DNA of 64,000 bases from DIGJ01 sp031553075. Its GTDB lineage: Bacteria > Bacillota > Clostridia > Lachnospirales > Lachnospiraceae. Below, one piece after another: positions 27,436 to 36,194 of the stretch. The stretch spans positions 1 through 64,000 of the forward strand of contig JAVBLX010000069.1 of the NCBI GenBank assembly GCA_031553075.1, read 5' to 3'. Below the pieces are notes generated by a model that was not told the DNA's origin, ran no database searches, and worked only from the letters and a program-made list of their open reading frames with translations. Both the position numbers and the translations under genes were made by a program. Every line of letters starts with the position of its first letter. Within the stretch, counting starts at the first letter, position 1.

Positions 27436-29094
27436 ATGAAAAAAAAGCGAACTATTCTTATAGTAGATGACAACCTGATAAATCGGGAATTGCTTCGTAA
27501 AATTCTTTCCAGAGAATATACGATTTTGGAAGCGCAGCATGGAAAAGAAGCTTTGGAAATATTAGAGCAAAAGGCAGATATTATTTCTGCAATCTTACTA
27601 GATTTGATTATGCCTGTTATGAATGGATATGAATTTTTGGAGATTCAGCAGAAAAACCCAGATTATGCAAAAATACCTGTTATTGTTACTACTCAAAAAG
27701 AGGGGGATCAAAGTGAATTGGAAACTTTGTCTTATGGAGCTTCTGATTTTCTTGTAAAACCCTACAAACCTACAATTATGCTGAGTCGTCTTGCAAATAT
27801 CATCAAGCTTAGAGAGACGGCAGCATTTGCCAATATTGTAGAGCGAGATTCCTTAACTGGTTTATATAATAAGGAAGCTTTTTTTACAAAAGCAAGTAGC
27901 TTTATAGCTGAAAATCCAGATAAAAAATTGGATATTATCTGTTTGGATTTAGAGAGCTTTAAAATGGTTAATGATATGTATGGGGAAGTGGTAGGAGATG
28001 CTCTTCTTTGTTATATTGCAATGCAGATGAATTTAAAAATGGCGGGTATGGACGTAATTTCCTGCAGAGCTAATGGAGATGTATTTTTTATTATCATGGA
28101 ACGACGAGAAGGTTTTGAGAAAAACCTGACACAGTATGCGATGGAGATAATTAATAACTATCCACTTAATATGCGGGTGACAGTTAAATTTGGTGTATAC
28201 CAGATTCAAGATGATAATCTGTCTGTTCGTGCCATGTGTGACCGGGCTTTGTGGGCTGTACAGACCATAAAAGGAAAATTTGAGAGTTTTTGCGCTGTCT
28301 ATAATGACTCAATGCGAGAGGAGTTGTTGAGGGAACAGGTGATAACCAACGAAATGGAATCTGCCCTGGAAGAGGGACAATTTCTTCTTTACTTCCAACC
28401 TAAGGTGAACCTGGAGAGTGGAGCAATTGTGGGTGTAGAAGCATTGGTTCGCTGGCAGCATCCGGAAAAGGGACTTTTATTGCCTAAAGATTTTGTACCA
28501 ATTTTTGAAAAAAATGGGTTTATTACTGAACTGGATCATTTTGTCTGGGAAACGGTATGCAAACAGATAAAGAAGTGGAAAGAGGATGGATATACACCGG
28601 TTAACATATCGGTTAATCTATCAAAGGTGTATATTTACAACCCGAATCTGCCCCAATTACTATTGAGATTGATGGAGCGATATGAGGTGGAACCACGATA
28701 TTTATCTTTGGAGATTACTGAAGCAACTTATACCGAGAATGCAAGAGAACTGATAGAACAGGTGTCTGTATTAAAAAAAATGGGATTTTCCATTGTTATG
28801 GATAATTTTGGGAAGGGCTATTCCTCTCTTAGTATGTTATCAGAAGTGCCAATGGATACAATGAAGCTGGATATGGCTATCTTACACAATAGTAGTAATA
28901 AATCACGTAGTGAAAGTGTAATAAGTATTCTTTTTAATCTTGGGAAACAGCTGGGACTTACGGTCGTCGCAGAAGGAATTGAAACAGAGGAGCAGGTGGA
29001 ATTTTTAAAAGAGATTGATTGTAAAATCGGGCAGGGTTTTCACTTTTATAAGCCTATGCCGCAAGCAGAGTTTAGTAATCTAATGATAAAATAA
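27436..29094 (+). CDS. Response regulator with degenerate GGDEF and variant EAL domains
   Basis: A 552-residue protein (start ATG 27436, MKKKRTILIVDDN; upstream in-frame starts are possible). Domains: receiver (1-~120, phospho-acceptor Asp56 in LLDLIMPVMNG), GGDEF-like (~135-300) and EAL (~310-552). The GGDEF signature reads RANGDVFF at 211-218, so cyclase activity is probably lost. EAL is present at 335-337 (GVEALVRW), but the DDFG metal motif is DNFG at 456-459, with other EAL residues (LEITE, VAEGIE) kept. It could be a weak phosphodiesterase or c-di-GMP sensor controlled by phosphorylation. Confidence 0.88.
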   Translation: MKKKRTILIVDDNLINRELLRKILSREYTILEAQHGKEALEILEQKADIISAILLDLIMPVMNGYEFLEIQQKNPDYAKIPVIVTTQKEGDQSELETLSYGASDFLVKPYKPTIMLSRLANIIKLRETAAFANIVERDSLTGLYNKEAFFTKASSFIAENPDKKLDIICLDLESFKMVNDMYGEVVGDALLCYIAMQMNLKMAGMDVISCRANGDVFFIIMERREGFEKNLTQYAMEIINNYPLNMRVTVKFGVYQIQDDNLSVRAMCDRALWAVQTIKGKFESFCAVYNDSMREELLREQVITNEMESALEEGQFLLYFQPKVNLESGAIVGVEALVRWQHPEKGLLLPKDFVPIFEKNGFITELDHFVWETVCKQIKKWKEDGYTPVNISVNLSKVYIYNPNLPQLLLRLMERYEVEPRYLSLEITEATYTENARELIEQVSVLKKMGFSIVMDNFGKGYSSLSMLSEVPMDTMKLDMAILHNSSNKSRSESVISILFNLGKQLGLTVVAEGIETEEQVEFLKEIDCKIGQGFHFYKPMPQAEFSNLMIK

Positions 29095-29113
29095 ACTGGG
29101 AAAAGGTGAAATT

Positions 29114-29467
29114 ATGAGTGAGCTTTTGGAAAGATGTAAGGTATACGGAGTTGACGTTGAAGGTGTAATGGACCGTTTTATGGATGATGAGGAATTGTTT
29201 GAAACCTGTCTGGAAGCATTTGTGGTGGATGGGAATTTTGCAAAACTGGGTCAGAACATTCAGGAGAAGAAATATAAGGAAGCATTTGAAAATGCTCATA
29301 CACTAAAAGGTGTTGCTGCAAATATGGGGCTGATACCTTTGTATGAGATTGTTTCCGAAGTAACAGAGCAATTAAGAGCAGATAACTATGATAACTTAGA
29401 ACCAAAATACGAAAAAATCTGTATAGAACAAGATAACGTAAAAGGATTGTTACAAAAAAAAGTGTGA
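29114..29467 (+). CDS. Histidine phosphotransfer (HPt) domain protein
   Basis: A 117-residue helical protein made only of an HPt domain. The phospho-accepting His62 lies in AFENAHTLKGVAANMG, the family consensus. It would shuttle phosphate from the receiver of the hybrid kinase downstream to another receiver, most simply that of the REC-GGDEF-EAL protein 20 bases upstream. Confidence 0.9.
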   Translation: MSELLERCKVYGVDVEGVMDRFMDDEELFETCLEAFVVDGNFAKLGQNIQEKKYKEAFENAHTLKGVAANMGLIPLYEIVSEVTEQLRADNYDNLEPKYEKICIEQDNVKGLLQKKV

Positions 29468-29550
29468 ATCTAATATAGTTTTTATAAGCTATATGGGGGG
29501 ATCTGCAAAAAAAGGTCTCTATGGTTTTTGAGAGATAAAAGGTAGAACAA

Positions 29551-32500
29551 ATGAAAAAAAACTGCGGAACTTATAAAGGAATATTATTTCTGTTTTTTGT
29601 TTTTTTCATCATACTCAACTTGGGGGGAAACTCAAAAATTGTCAAGGCAGAAGAAGAGCTTCCAAAGACATTTACATATACTTATGATGGAAGTGTGTAT
29701 TCAGACAGGCTTGTTTATGCTGCTATGAAAAGACTGGATGTTGAAGCAGCCGTTCACATTATGCCCATGACAGAAGCAATCGAAAATGTTAACACTGGTC
29801 GATATGATGGTATTTGCGGGCAGGTTCCAGGATTGGAAGAGAGCTATCCAAATCTTGTTATGGTGCCATTTGAAACCTGGAGGACGGATTTTTGTGTCTA
29901 TGGTTTGAAGGAGAAAGAAGGAAGCTTTACCCGTTGGGAGGACTTAAAGGGCTATCGTGTAGGAAGCCTGATTAAAAAGAGTGTGATTAGGAAAAAAATG
30001 CCCCAGAATGTAGCGGCATTTATCGAAAAACCCACCTTGACGGAGCTTTATGAATCGCTACGATCTGGTGAGTGTGATGTAATTATATTAACAAATACTG
30101 GGAAAAATGAACTTATCATGCCTTTTGACATGTCGTATATGGGTAGTGTGGACAATATACCGTCCTATATTTATCTAAACAAAAAATATGAGAATGCAAT
30201 TCCAAAGCTGGTAAAAGTTTTGAAGGAATTGAAAGAAGATGGTACGTTTAAAAAGATTTATAGTTCTGAGTTAATTCAGAAGAATAAGCAAAAATCCGTA
30301 CTGTATCTTTCCTCCTATTCTTCTGAACTTAATTGGGAGAGAAATATTTCAGAGGGTATTGGTTCGGTGTTTAATCTGGATGAAGATCTGGGGTACCGAG
30401 TCGTGAACTTAAACTCTTACAAGGTCCAAAACCTGGAGCTTCGGGACAACCTGGCGATAGGCTCAATCCGAAGTAGTTTTTTAAAGGACCCGCCAGTTGC
30501 AGTGATTGTTTCAGACAATCCGGCACTGGAATTTGTAGTGAACTATTACAATTTTTTATTTTATAATATTCCAATCGTCTTTTGTGGCGTAAATAATTTT
30601 GATCCCCAAATGCTGTCTGGACTTAAAAACATAACTGGTGTTGTGGAAAAATATTCTATTAAAGAAACAGTGGAAGAAATGTTGAAGATGTTCCCGGATA
30701 CGGAGGAGATCTTTGTTATCAATGACTATTCGGAGACGGGTGTCGCCCAGCGAAATGAAGTAATTGAACAGACTTCTTTTTTGGAAGGTCGTATAAAAAT
30801 CACTCATAATGAAAATATGCCTCTTGAGGATTTATATGAGGTGGTTTCCAATAGGAAGGAAAACACATTGATTCTTACCGGCCCCTTTTTTACCGATATG
30901 AATGGAAATAATCATAATCAGTCGGAATTTCAAAGAAAACTGGCTCAGGTGTCTAACGTTCCCATTTTTGGTTTTTTTGATACTACCCAGGGCTATGGAC
31001 AAATAGGCGGTAAGTATACAGATGGGGTGATGCAGGGAAAATTGGCAGCACAAATCGTTTGTGATATTTTTTATGGCAAGGATATCCCTGAGATTAATCA
31101 AGGCTTGGATACGAATCAATGGATTTTTGATTCAAATATTTTGAAGTTATATCACATTGACAAATCGGTGCTTCCAAAAGGAAGTATTTTATTAAATGAA
31201 AAAAAATCATTAAGGGAAACCAACCCTGCCTTGTTTGTAGGTATTGTTACAGCTTCCATAGCAGGGGTGATAACGATTGCAATTTTAAGTTATTTCCTTA
31301 TCCTGCTTAAGAAGAGGAATGCGCAGCTGGATGTTGCCAGAGCAGAGGCTGTCGAAAAAAAGGAGGCGCTGAAGCATGCTTATCAGGATATTCAAAATGT
31401 GGTGGAAAGTGTACCAACGCCAATTATGATTATACAACCGACAAAACGAGTTTTTGTGTTTATGAACCGAGCATGGCTTGAGCTTTTTGAGATACCAGCG
31501 GCAGAGGAAATCTTAGGCATGTGTTATGGGGAAGAAGGTTATTTGACAGTTGGTTCCATGGAAAAGGAACTGGTAAAGGCAGCAGCAAGTAATGAAATCT
31601 GTGCCTGGGATTGGGAATACATTACGCCTACAGGCAAAACCTTCGAGGCATCCCTGACTGCCAGGAAAATCACTTATAATGGAGAAGAATGTTTGGTAAT
31701 TGCCCACAAGGATTTGACAGAGGAACGGCGGAAAGAAAAAATGCTGGAAAGCATTGCAGAGAAGGAAAGAGAAGCAAGCCAGATTAAGAGTCGATTTTTA
31801 ATGAACATTGGGCATGAAATCCGTACTCCGATGAATGTGATAGTGGGTATGACTCAGCTTATGAAGGATGCCGGTGACCCTAAAGTGATACTGGAACACA
31901 CGGGAAAAATGGAGAATGCTTCCAGACATTTGCTTCTTATGGTGGATAACCTTTTGGATATGTCCATTATTGAAGATGGAAAGCTGTGCCTGAAAGAGGA
32001 GAAGGTATCGCTTAGCAGTACGGTTTCCTTTATTGCAGATATGTTCCAATTTGAAGGGGAAAAGCGTAATATTAGTATAAAAACGGATCTTTCAGGTGTA
32101 AAGAATGATATTGTAATTACAGACGCTGTTCGTATTTCACAGGTTCTCAGTAATCTACTGTCTAATGGAGTGAAGTTCTCCCGGGACAATGGGGTTGTTG
32201 AGCTTACTATAGAGGAGGAAGTAAAGGGAAGATGCCAATCTATTTACCGGATACAGGTGCGGGATTATGGTATTGGAATGGGAGCAGATACGCTTGATTC
32301 TTTGTTTAAAACATTTTCTCAGGGAGACGACAGTTCTACCAGGCGTTATGGGGGAATTGGGCTGGGACTTGTAATCTGTAAAAACATAGTTGAAATGATG
32401 GGTGGCAGCATTTCTGTTGCTAGTAAGGTGGATAAGGGAAGCACTTTTACGGTGGACCTGGAGTTCCAGGTATGGGACCGGGAAGTCGTAAAGAAAAATC

Positions 32501-32931
32501 AGGGCTTGGCTGAAATAAATGAAGGGGATACAGAATTAGAGTTCGAGCATCTTCGGGTTCTGGTAGTGGACGATATTGAAATTAATCGGAAAATTGTGAC
32601 TTCCCTGTTGAAGAAAAGAAAAGTCCGGGTTACGGAAGCAGAGAATGGGCAAGAGGCGGTAACGGTGATTTCCACTTCACCGGAAGGCTACTACGACATG
32701 ATTTTGATGGATGTTCAAATGCCAATAATGGATGGATGCCAGGCAACAGCGGTGATTCGTGGGTTGAATCGCAAGGATACGGATAAGCTGCCAATTGTTG
32801 CAATGACGGCCAATGTGCTTCAGTCGGATGTGGATTTCGTGATGAAGGCAGGGATGAATGGACATTTGGGAAAACCGATATCCATTCAGAGTATTGAAAC
32901 TGCTTTGCGGGAATTTTGCTTGAAGAGGTAG
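29551..32931 (+). CDS. Hybrid sensor histidine kinase with two periplasmic-binding-type sensor domains
   Basis: An 1126-residue membrane kinase. After a signal/anchor segment (~10-30) come an extracellular SBP_bac_3-like domain (~40-245) and a second region resembling ABC substrate-binding proteins of PF04392 (~250-550, QKSVLYLSSYSSELNWERNI). A membrane helix (~560-585), PAS (~610-720), HisKA with His755 in NIGHEIRTPMN, HATPase (DYGIGMG, GGIGLGLVI) and a C-terminal receiver with Asp1054 (ILMDVQMPIMDG) follow. It has no HPt of its own, which matches the HPt gene upstream. Ligand unknown; amino acid- or peptide-like solutes are plausible. Confidence 0.9.
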   Translation: MKKNCGTYKGILFLFFVFFIILNLGGNSKIVKAEEELPKTFTYTYDGSVYSDRLVYAAMKRLDVEAAVHIMPMTEAIENVNTGRYDGICGQVPGLEESYPNLVMVPFETWRTDFCVYGLKEKEGSFTRWEDLKGYRVGSLIKKSVIRKKMPQNVAAFIEKPTLTELYESLRSGECDVIILTNTGKNELIMPFDMSYMGSVDNIPSYIYLNKKYENAIPKLVKVLKELKEDGTFKKIYSSELIQKNKQKSVLYLSSYSSELNWERNISEGIGSVFNLDEDLGYRVVNLNSYKVQNLELRDNLAIGSIRSSFLKDPPVAVIVSDNPALEFVVNYYNFLFYNIPIVFCGVNNFDPQMLSGLKNITGVVEKYSIKETVEEMLKMFPDTEEIFVINDYSETGVAQRNEVIEQTSFLEGRIKITHNENMPLEDLYEVVSNRKENTLILTGPFFTDMNGNNHNQSEFQRKLAQVSNVPIFGFFDTTQGYGQIGGKYTDGVMQGKLAAQIVCDIFYGKDIPEINQGLDTNQWIFDSNILKLYHIDKSVLPKGSILLNEKKSLRETNPALFVGIVTASIAGVITIAILSYFLILLKKRNAQLDVARAEAVEKKEALKHAYQDIQNVVESVPTPIMIIQPTKRVFVFMNRAWLELFEIPAAEEILGMCYGEEGYLTVGSMEKELVKAAASNEICAWDWEYITPTGKTFEASLTARKITYNGEECLVIAHKDLTEERRKEKMLESIAEKEREASQIKSRFLMNIGHEIRTPMNVIVGMTQLMKDAGDPKVILEHTGKMENASRHLLLMVDNLLDMSIIEDGKLCLKEEKVSLSSTVSFIADMFQFEGEKRNISIKTDLSGVKNDIVITDAVRISQVLSNLLSNGVKFSRDNGVVELTIEEEVKGRCQSIYRIQVRDYGIGMGADTLDSLFKTFSQGDDSSTRRYGGIGLGLVICKNIVEMMGGSISVASKVDKGSTFTVDLEFQVWDREVVKKNQGLAEINEGDTELEFEHLRVLVVDDIEINRKIVTSLLKKRKVRVTEAENGQEAVTVISTSPEGYYDMILMDVQMPIMDGCQATAVIRGLNRKDTDKLPIVAMTANVLQSDVDFVMKAGMNGHLGKPISIQSIETALREFCLKR

Positions 32932-33007
32932 GAAAATGGGTCGATGAAACATGTTAAAGAATAAATGTGGGTCGTTGACGAATGGAAATTCATTTGCTAT
33001 AATAAGA

Positions 33008-33041
33008 CAGTAGCTTGCGGAAGTGGTAAGCTACTGTTTTT
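33008..33041 (+). terminator. Rho-independent terminator after the hybrid kinase
   Basis: Perfect 9-base arms CAGTAGCTT / AAGCTACTG with an 11-base loop, followed by TTTTTAAG. It ends the signalling cluster. Confidence 0.8.
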
Positions 33042-33163
33042 AAGTTTTTATTTGATTGGGTTCCTTTAGTTAAGTGAATGTAATAAACCCCTCCTAAGGT
33101 CACTTAGAAACAATCCCCCTTAGGAAAAAAGGAAAGTGTTGCAAGTCCGAAAATTTAATAGAT

Positions 33164-33239
33164 GTCTCCGTAGCTCAGTGGATAGAGCACTCGCCTCCTA
33201 AGCGAGGGGTCGGACGTTCAAATCGTCTCGGGGACGCCA
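33164..33239 (+). tRNA. tRNA-Arg (anticodon CCU)
   Basis: A 76-base tRNA with acceptor stem GTCTCCG/CGGGGAC, discriminator G and encoded CCA. The anticodon loop CTCCTAA gives CCT (reads AGG). The D-loop AGCTCAGTGGATAGAGC and T-loop GTTCAAATC are canonical. tRNA-Arg(CCU) is a common integration target, and the accessory island begins right after it. Confidence 0.96.
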
Positions 33240-33247
33240 GAAATGAC

Positions 33248-33285
33248 GCCGAAAACCCTGTAAAATCAAGGTTTTCGGCTTTATA
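33248..33285 (+). terminator. Terminator after tRNA-Arg
   Basis: 10-base arms GCCGAAAACC / GGTTTTCGGC with a 12-base loop, then TTTATATATTTT. It ends the tRNA transcript nine bases after the CCA. Confidence 0.75.
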
Positions 33286-33657
33286 TATTTTCCGAGAGAA
33301 TTTGAATTCGTAGCAAATTGCGATTAGCAGGAGCGATTTTTGCTAATAGATTAGACCATAGAGAAGTTGAACTAAAGTATTTCGGCACAAATTAGCTTGC
33401 TAATGATTAGCAGGATTTTCACGAAGTTTGCTAATGAAATAGCTCTCCTGCTAATCTGCCAAAAAATCGTGCTAAAAACCAACTCATTCAACAAGGCAGA
33501 TATACAGATTGCATTGATGAGCTAATATTCAAGATAGCAAATGCACCTGTGAAGAAGTTGAAAGTTAGTGGGAAAATCTGTGGACATATGATATAATCAG
33601 CTTGATTAAGCAAAGTGGATTATAGATTATTTATATTTTTTGAAGGAGGATTTTTTC
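33286..33657. other. Island edge: non-coding stretch with short repeats
   Basis: No intact gene. GATTAGCAGGAG occurs at 33322-33333, again minus its last base at 33405-33415, and inverted at 33445-33456. Partial copies of GCTAAT are scattered between. The 3' half (about 33480-33590) reads like a decayed coding fragment on the plus strand, but no start or similarity could be fixed. The end of tRNA-Arg is not visibly duplicated here. Confidence 0.5.
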
Positions 33658-34080
33658 ATGATTACACCCTATCTTGTATTTAATGGCGACTGCCAAGATG
33701 CGTTGGATTTTTATCGCTCGGTTTTTCCGTGTGGAGAGTTAAAAGTCATGAATTATGGAGATTATATGCCGGAGGGGTCTAAGACTCCACCTGAATTGTT
33801 GCGAACATGGGTAATGCACGGTGAAATGGAGGTCTGTGGTACAAATATCTGGTTCGCTGATGAAGCGACACCATTTACCAAGGGTGAAAGTATTAAGCTA
33901 TCTGCTTCTATTTCCACGGGTAAAGAAGCTACTGCTGTCTTTGATGCACTTTGTGTAGGTGGTACGGTAACGCTCCCGCCAACGGAAACATTTTACAGCG
34001 TGTTCCATGCCGCTGTAACGGATAAATTTGGTGTGAGCTGGAATGTTGTTGCATTGGAACAGCCTGCGAGAAAGGAATGA
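33658..34080 (+). CDS. VOC superfamily (PhnB/glyoxalase-like) protein
   Basis: A 140-residue protein of the PhnB-type VOC fold: MITPYLVFNGDCQDALDFYRSVFPCGE at the start, then GTNIWFADEA and VFDALCVGGTVTLPPTETFYS, FHAAVTDKFGVSWNVV at the end. This order (beta-alpha-beta modules, FGVSWNVV tail) is the usual 3-demethylubiquinone-9/PhnB-like family of unknown substrate. The start is ATG 33658 with GAAGGAGG eight bases upstream. First gene of the accessory island. Confidence 0.85.
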   Translation: MITPYLVFNGDCQDALDFYRSVFPCGELKVMNYGDYMPEGSKTPPELLRTWVMHGEMEVCGTNIWFADEATPFTKGESIKLSASISTGKEATAVFDALCVGGTVTLPPTETFYSVFHAAVTDKFGVSWNVVALEQPARKE

Positions 34081-34092
34081 GAATTACATTTC

Positions 34093-34755
34093 TGACTTCC
34101 GCTAATAAGCATAAAAGGCAAAATCTACGCTTTGCTGGGTAGAAACGGAGCAGGAAAAACCACCGCAATGAAAATGCTGTTACAGCTTGCTTTTCCAACA
34201 AACGGTGATATTCGTTTGTTTGAAAATATTTTTCTCGGATATTTCTGCTATTTTCTTGCGACTAATGAACAGAGAACTTTATCATATATTGATGAACGCC
34301 TCTACATTAATTATAAAAAGAATTTTGTGTACGTAAGCCCTGGCAAAGCTAAGGAAGAGAAAAAGAAAACATATATTTTTTCTTTACCAGAAGATGGTAT
34401 AACCTTCGAAGTTTATTACTGGTTCGGACCTGCAATAACTCCTTGGGGAGAAATACCATTTTATCGTGTTAGGCATATTCGCGATACTTTTCCCGAGGCG
34501 GTGACCAGTGAGGTTATTAATGAATCAGGTGTAGGGGTTATTGATTTGGATAATTCATCCATAGCAGATGCTGTAGTTATAATCCAGAATCTGATAACAA
34601 TGGTAGAAGATAAATATCACTATCTTGGTATTGACAATTATCCGATGAGCTTTGATGTGATTGTCAAATATCAAGGAAAAGAATATTCAATTCCTTGCAA
34701 TAATAAAGACGAAGTCATTATAAGGAATGTAATCTCTTATAATATTGCTGAATGA
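34093..34755 (+). pseudogene. Chimeric ORF: ABC-transporter ATPase fragment joined to an unknown protein
   Basis: The frame encodes ISIKGKIYALLGRNGAGKTT and about 22 further residues, the N-terminal Walker A region of a bacitracin/lantibiotic-type ABC ATPase. It then switches abruptly at about position 34225 to 175 residues with no ABC features. The ATPase lacks its start, signature and Walker B. The rest (YIDERLYINYKKNF..., EVYYWFGPAITPWGE, ...ISYNIAE) is well formed but not recognised. The simplest reading is a deletion joining two genes. An open frame begins at ATG 34132, so a chimeric product is possible though no ribosome site is evident. A hairpin-like CGCAGGATTTTATTTTTT follows the stop. 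Confidence 0.6.
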
Positions 34756-34835
34756 ATCCGTAAATCCTGCGGTATAAACCTACGTATCGCAGGATTTTAT
34801 TTTTTACTCTTTTTCCTTGTTGTTAATAGTATATT

Positions 34836-34853
34836 TGTCGAATCCTGTCGAAT
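34836..34853 (+). promoter_or_regulatory. Tandem Spo0A-like boxes, left pair
   Basis: Two direct copies of TGTCGAAT (34836-34843, 34846-34853), ten bases apart. TGTCGAA is the Spo0A box of Bacillus and Clostridium, and tandem boxes one helical turn apart bind Spo0A dimers well. An inverted partner pair lies at 35055-35072. Confidence 0.55.
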
Positions 34854-35054
34854 TTTAATTCTTTTGCAAAAACACAAAGTATGGTAAAATATTATTAATC
34901 AAATACTCTACTCATTGATGATTTTTCCTGTGACAATATTGGTAGTATAAGTAAAAATATCGTGGTATTGTCATTCGGTTTCATTTCTAAAAACGTTATT
35001 CTCACATCTCTATAATTTTCTTTCAAGGCACGTATAAATATGAATTAATTTTTT

Positions 35055-35072
35055 ATTCGACAAAATTCGACA
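35055..35072 (-). promoter_or_regulatory. Tandem Spo0A-like boxes, right pair (inverted)
   Basis: ATTCGACA at 35055-35062 and 35065-35072, i.e. two TGTCGAAT boxes on the minus strand with the same ten-base period. With the left pair they form an imperfect ~20-base inverted repeat around ~200 bases. It lies ~160 bases upstream of the promoter at 35230. A small terminal-inverted-repeat element is an alternative explanation. Confidence 0.55.
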
Positions 35073-35229
35073 AAAATCTACTGGAATTTGTGATATAGTT
35101 TCATAAAGGGATCATAAAGAGATCATAAAGAGGAATAGGATACCTTGAATTGAAGGTACTTTAAAGGAATTTAAATAAGGACTATATGAAATGGACTATA
35201 TGAAATGGACAGGTAAGACTGTATTTTTG

Positions 35230-35258
35230 TTGAAAAAAGAGATGTTTAGAAGTATAAT
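35230..35258 (+). promoter_or_regulatory. sigma-A promoter just outside the invertible-type segment
   Basis: -35 TTGAAA (35230-35235), a 17-base spacer and a perfect -10 TATAAT (35253-35258), pointing into the segment bounded by the 20-base inverted repeat. The left repeat starts two bases after the -10, so the expected start of transcription falls inside the repeat. Confidence 0.7.
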
Positions 35259-35259
35259 G

Positions 35260-35279
35260 AAGGATAATAAAGTATTATC
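35260..35279 (+). repeat. Inverted repeat IR-L (candidate recombination site)
   Basis: AAGGATAATAAAGTATTATC, identical over 20 bases to the complement of 37066-37085. The core is near-palindromic, GATAATA-AAG-TATTATC; only the central AAG makes it directional. Additionally the 16 bases ATAATGAAGGATAATA (35254-35269) recur in direct orientation at 37057-37072. It could be a recombinase crossover site, an operator over the transcription start, or both. Confidence 0.75.
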
Positions 35280-35333
35280 ATACTTGTGTTTGATAAATAA
35301 TTTTTAGAATAAACTAGAGATGGAGTGAATGAG

Positions 35334-36194
35334 ATGTTAGAAATAATTGCGCAACCACTGCTAGAAGCAGCAGCCCAAACTTTTATAGGAGCCATAGCTG
35401 GATACACTTTTGATAAAGTCAAGAACGGTATTTATAAAGATAATACATTTGATGGCGCTTTTGACTTATGGCAAAGAGGCATACATTGTAAAAATATTGA
35501 TTTTGGCGATACAGTGGCATTTGATGGCCTTATTTCACCATATGTGCAATTGTTTCCACGAGACCCGTATCAAAATGCTATTCGATGGAACACTCTTTAT
35601 AATTTTGAAGGCAAAATTGATGCCAAAGAATTTAGCAATTTAGAATTTTATGCTGGGTCAGATGAAACTATTAGGACTGGTTCTCTAAATGGCGAAACAT
35701 TGATTGGATTGTATAATCGTTATGGATATATAGGTGAAGGAGTTTTAGGCGTTATATCAACATCATATTTATTAAAGCATATTCCAGAATTCTTTAATGA
35801 AAGCTTTTATGGAGTTCACGCCCAAATTACAGGAACACTATCAAAATGTCCATCACAACATGGTTTTGTTGCTCAAGGAATGTTTCAAAAGGTTGGTGTC
35901 CCCCTAAATACAGATCGATATAAAGAAATCCCTTATTTAAAGATTAATTCAATTAAACTTTATAGGAAAGAAAGGGATAAAATATGTTCTCTTCTTGGCT
36001 CCCCGTGGGCGGCAACATCAGAAACTACAGAACCATATTTGGTACAATATGGTTACTTTAGTAATGCGTTAGAGATAAGCAATTGCATTAAAAACATTGT
36101 GCAGTCACCATCTTGGAACAAAGTACAAGTATTTTATGATGCCATAAAAGCCCCCTCTCCATCACTTAGCTTCACAGATAATTTTATACGTTAA
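35334..36194 (+). CDS. Hypothetical protein (gene A of the inverted-repeat-bounded pair)
   Basis: A 286-residue protein I do not recognise. The start is placed at ATG 35334 with TGGAG eight bases upstream (GTG at 35325 overlaps that site). It opens with a short hydrophobic/amphipathic stretch (LLEAAAQTFIGAIAGYTFDKVKNG), then a globular domain with beta-rich segments (DTVAFDGLISPYVQLFP, YGVHAQITGTLSKCPSQHG). No signal peptidase site, catalytic motif or clear family is visible. It faces and overlaps the next gene by 11 bases. The AT-rich composition suits transferred DNA. Confidence 0.8.
   Translation: MLEIIAQPLLEAAAQTFIGAIAGYTFDKVKNGIYKDNTFDGAFDLWQRGIHCKNIDFGDTVAFDGLISPYVQLFPRDPYQNAIRWNTLYNFEGKIDAKEFSNLEFYAGSDETIRTGSLNGETLIGLYNRYGYIGEGVLGVISTSYLLKHIPEFFNESFYGVHAQITGTLSKCPSQHGFVAQGMFQKVGVPLNTDRYKEIPYLKINSIKLYRKERDKICSLLGSPWAATSETTEPYLVQYGYFSNALEISNCIKNIVQSPSWNKVQVFYDAIKAPSPSLSFTDNFIR

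Larger units (their letters stand above)
34756..35229. other. Non-coding regulatory region with tandem repeats
   Basis: A 470-base AT-rich stretch with no gene. It holds the two tandem Spo0A-like box pairs listed separately, an 11-base tandem repeat GATCATAAAGA x2 (35110-35131) and a 14-base tandem repeat GGACTATATGAAAT x2 (35179-35206). Confidence 0.6.
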
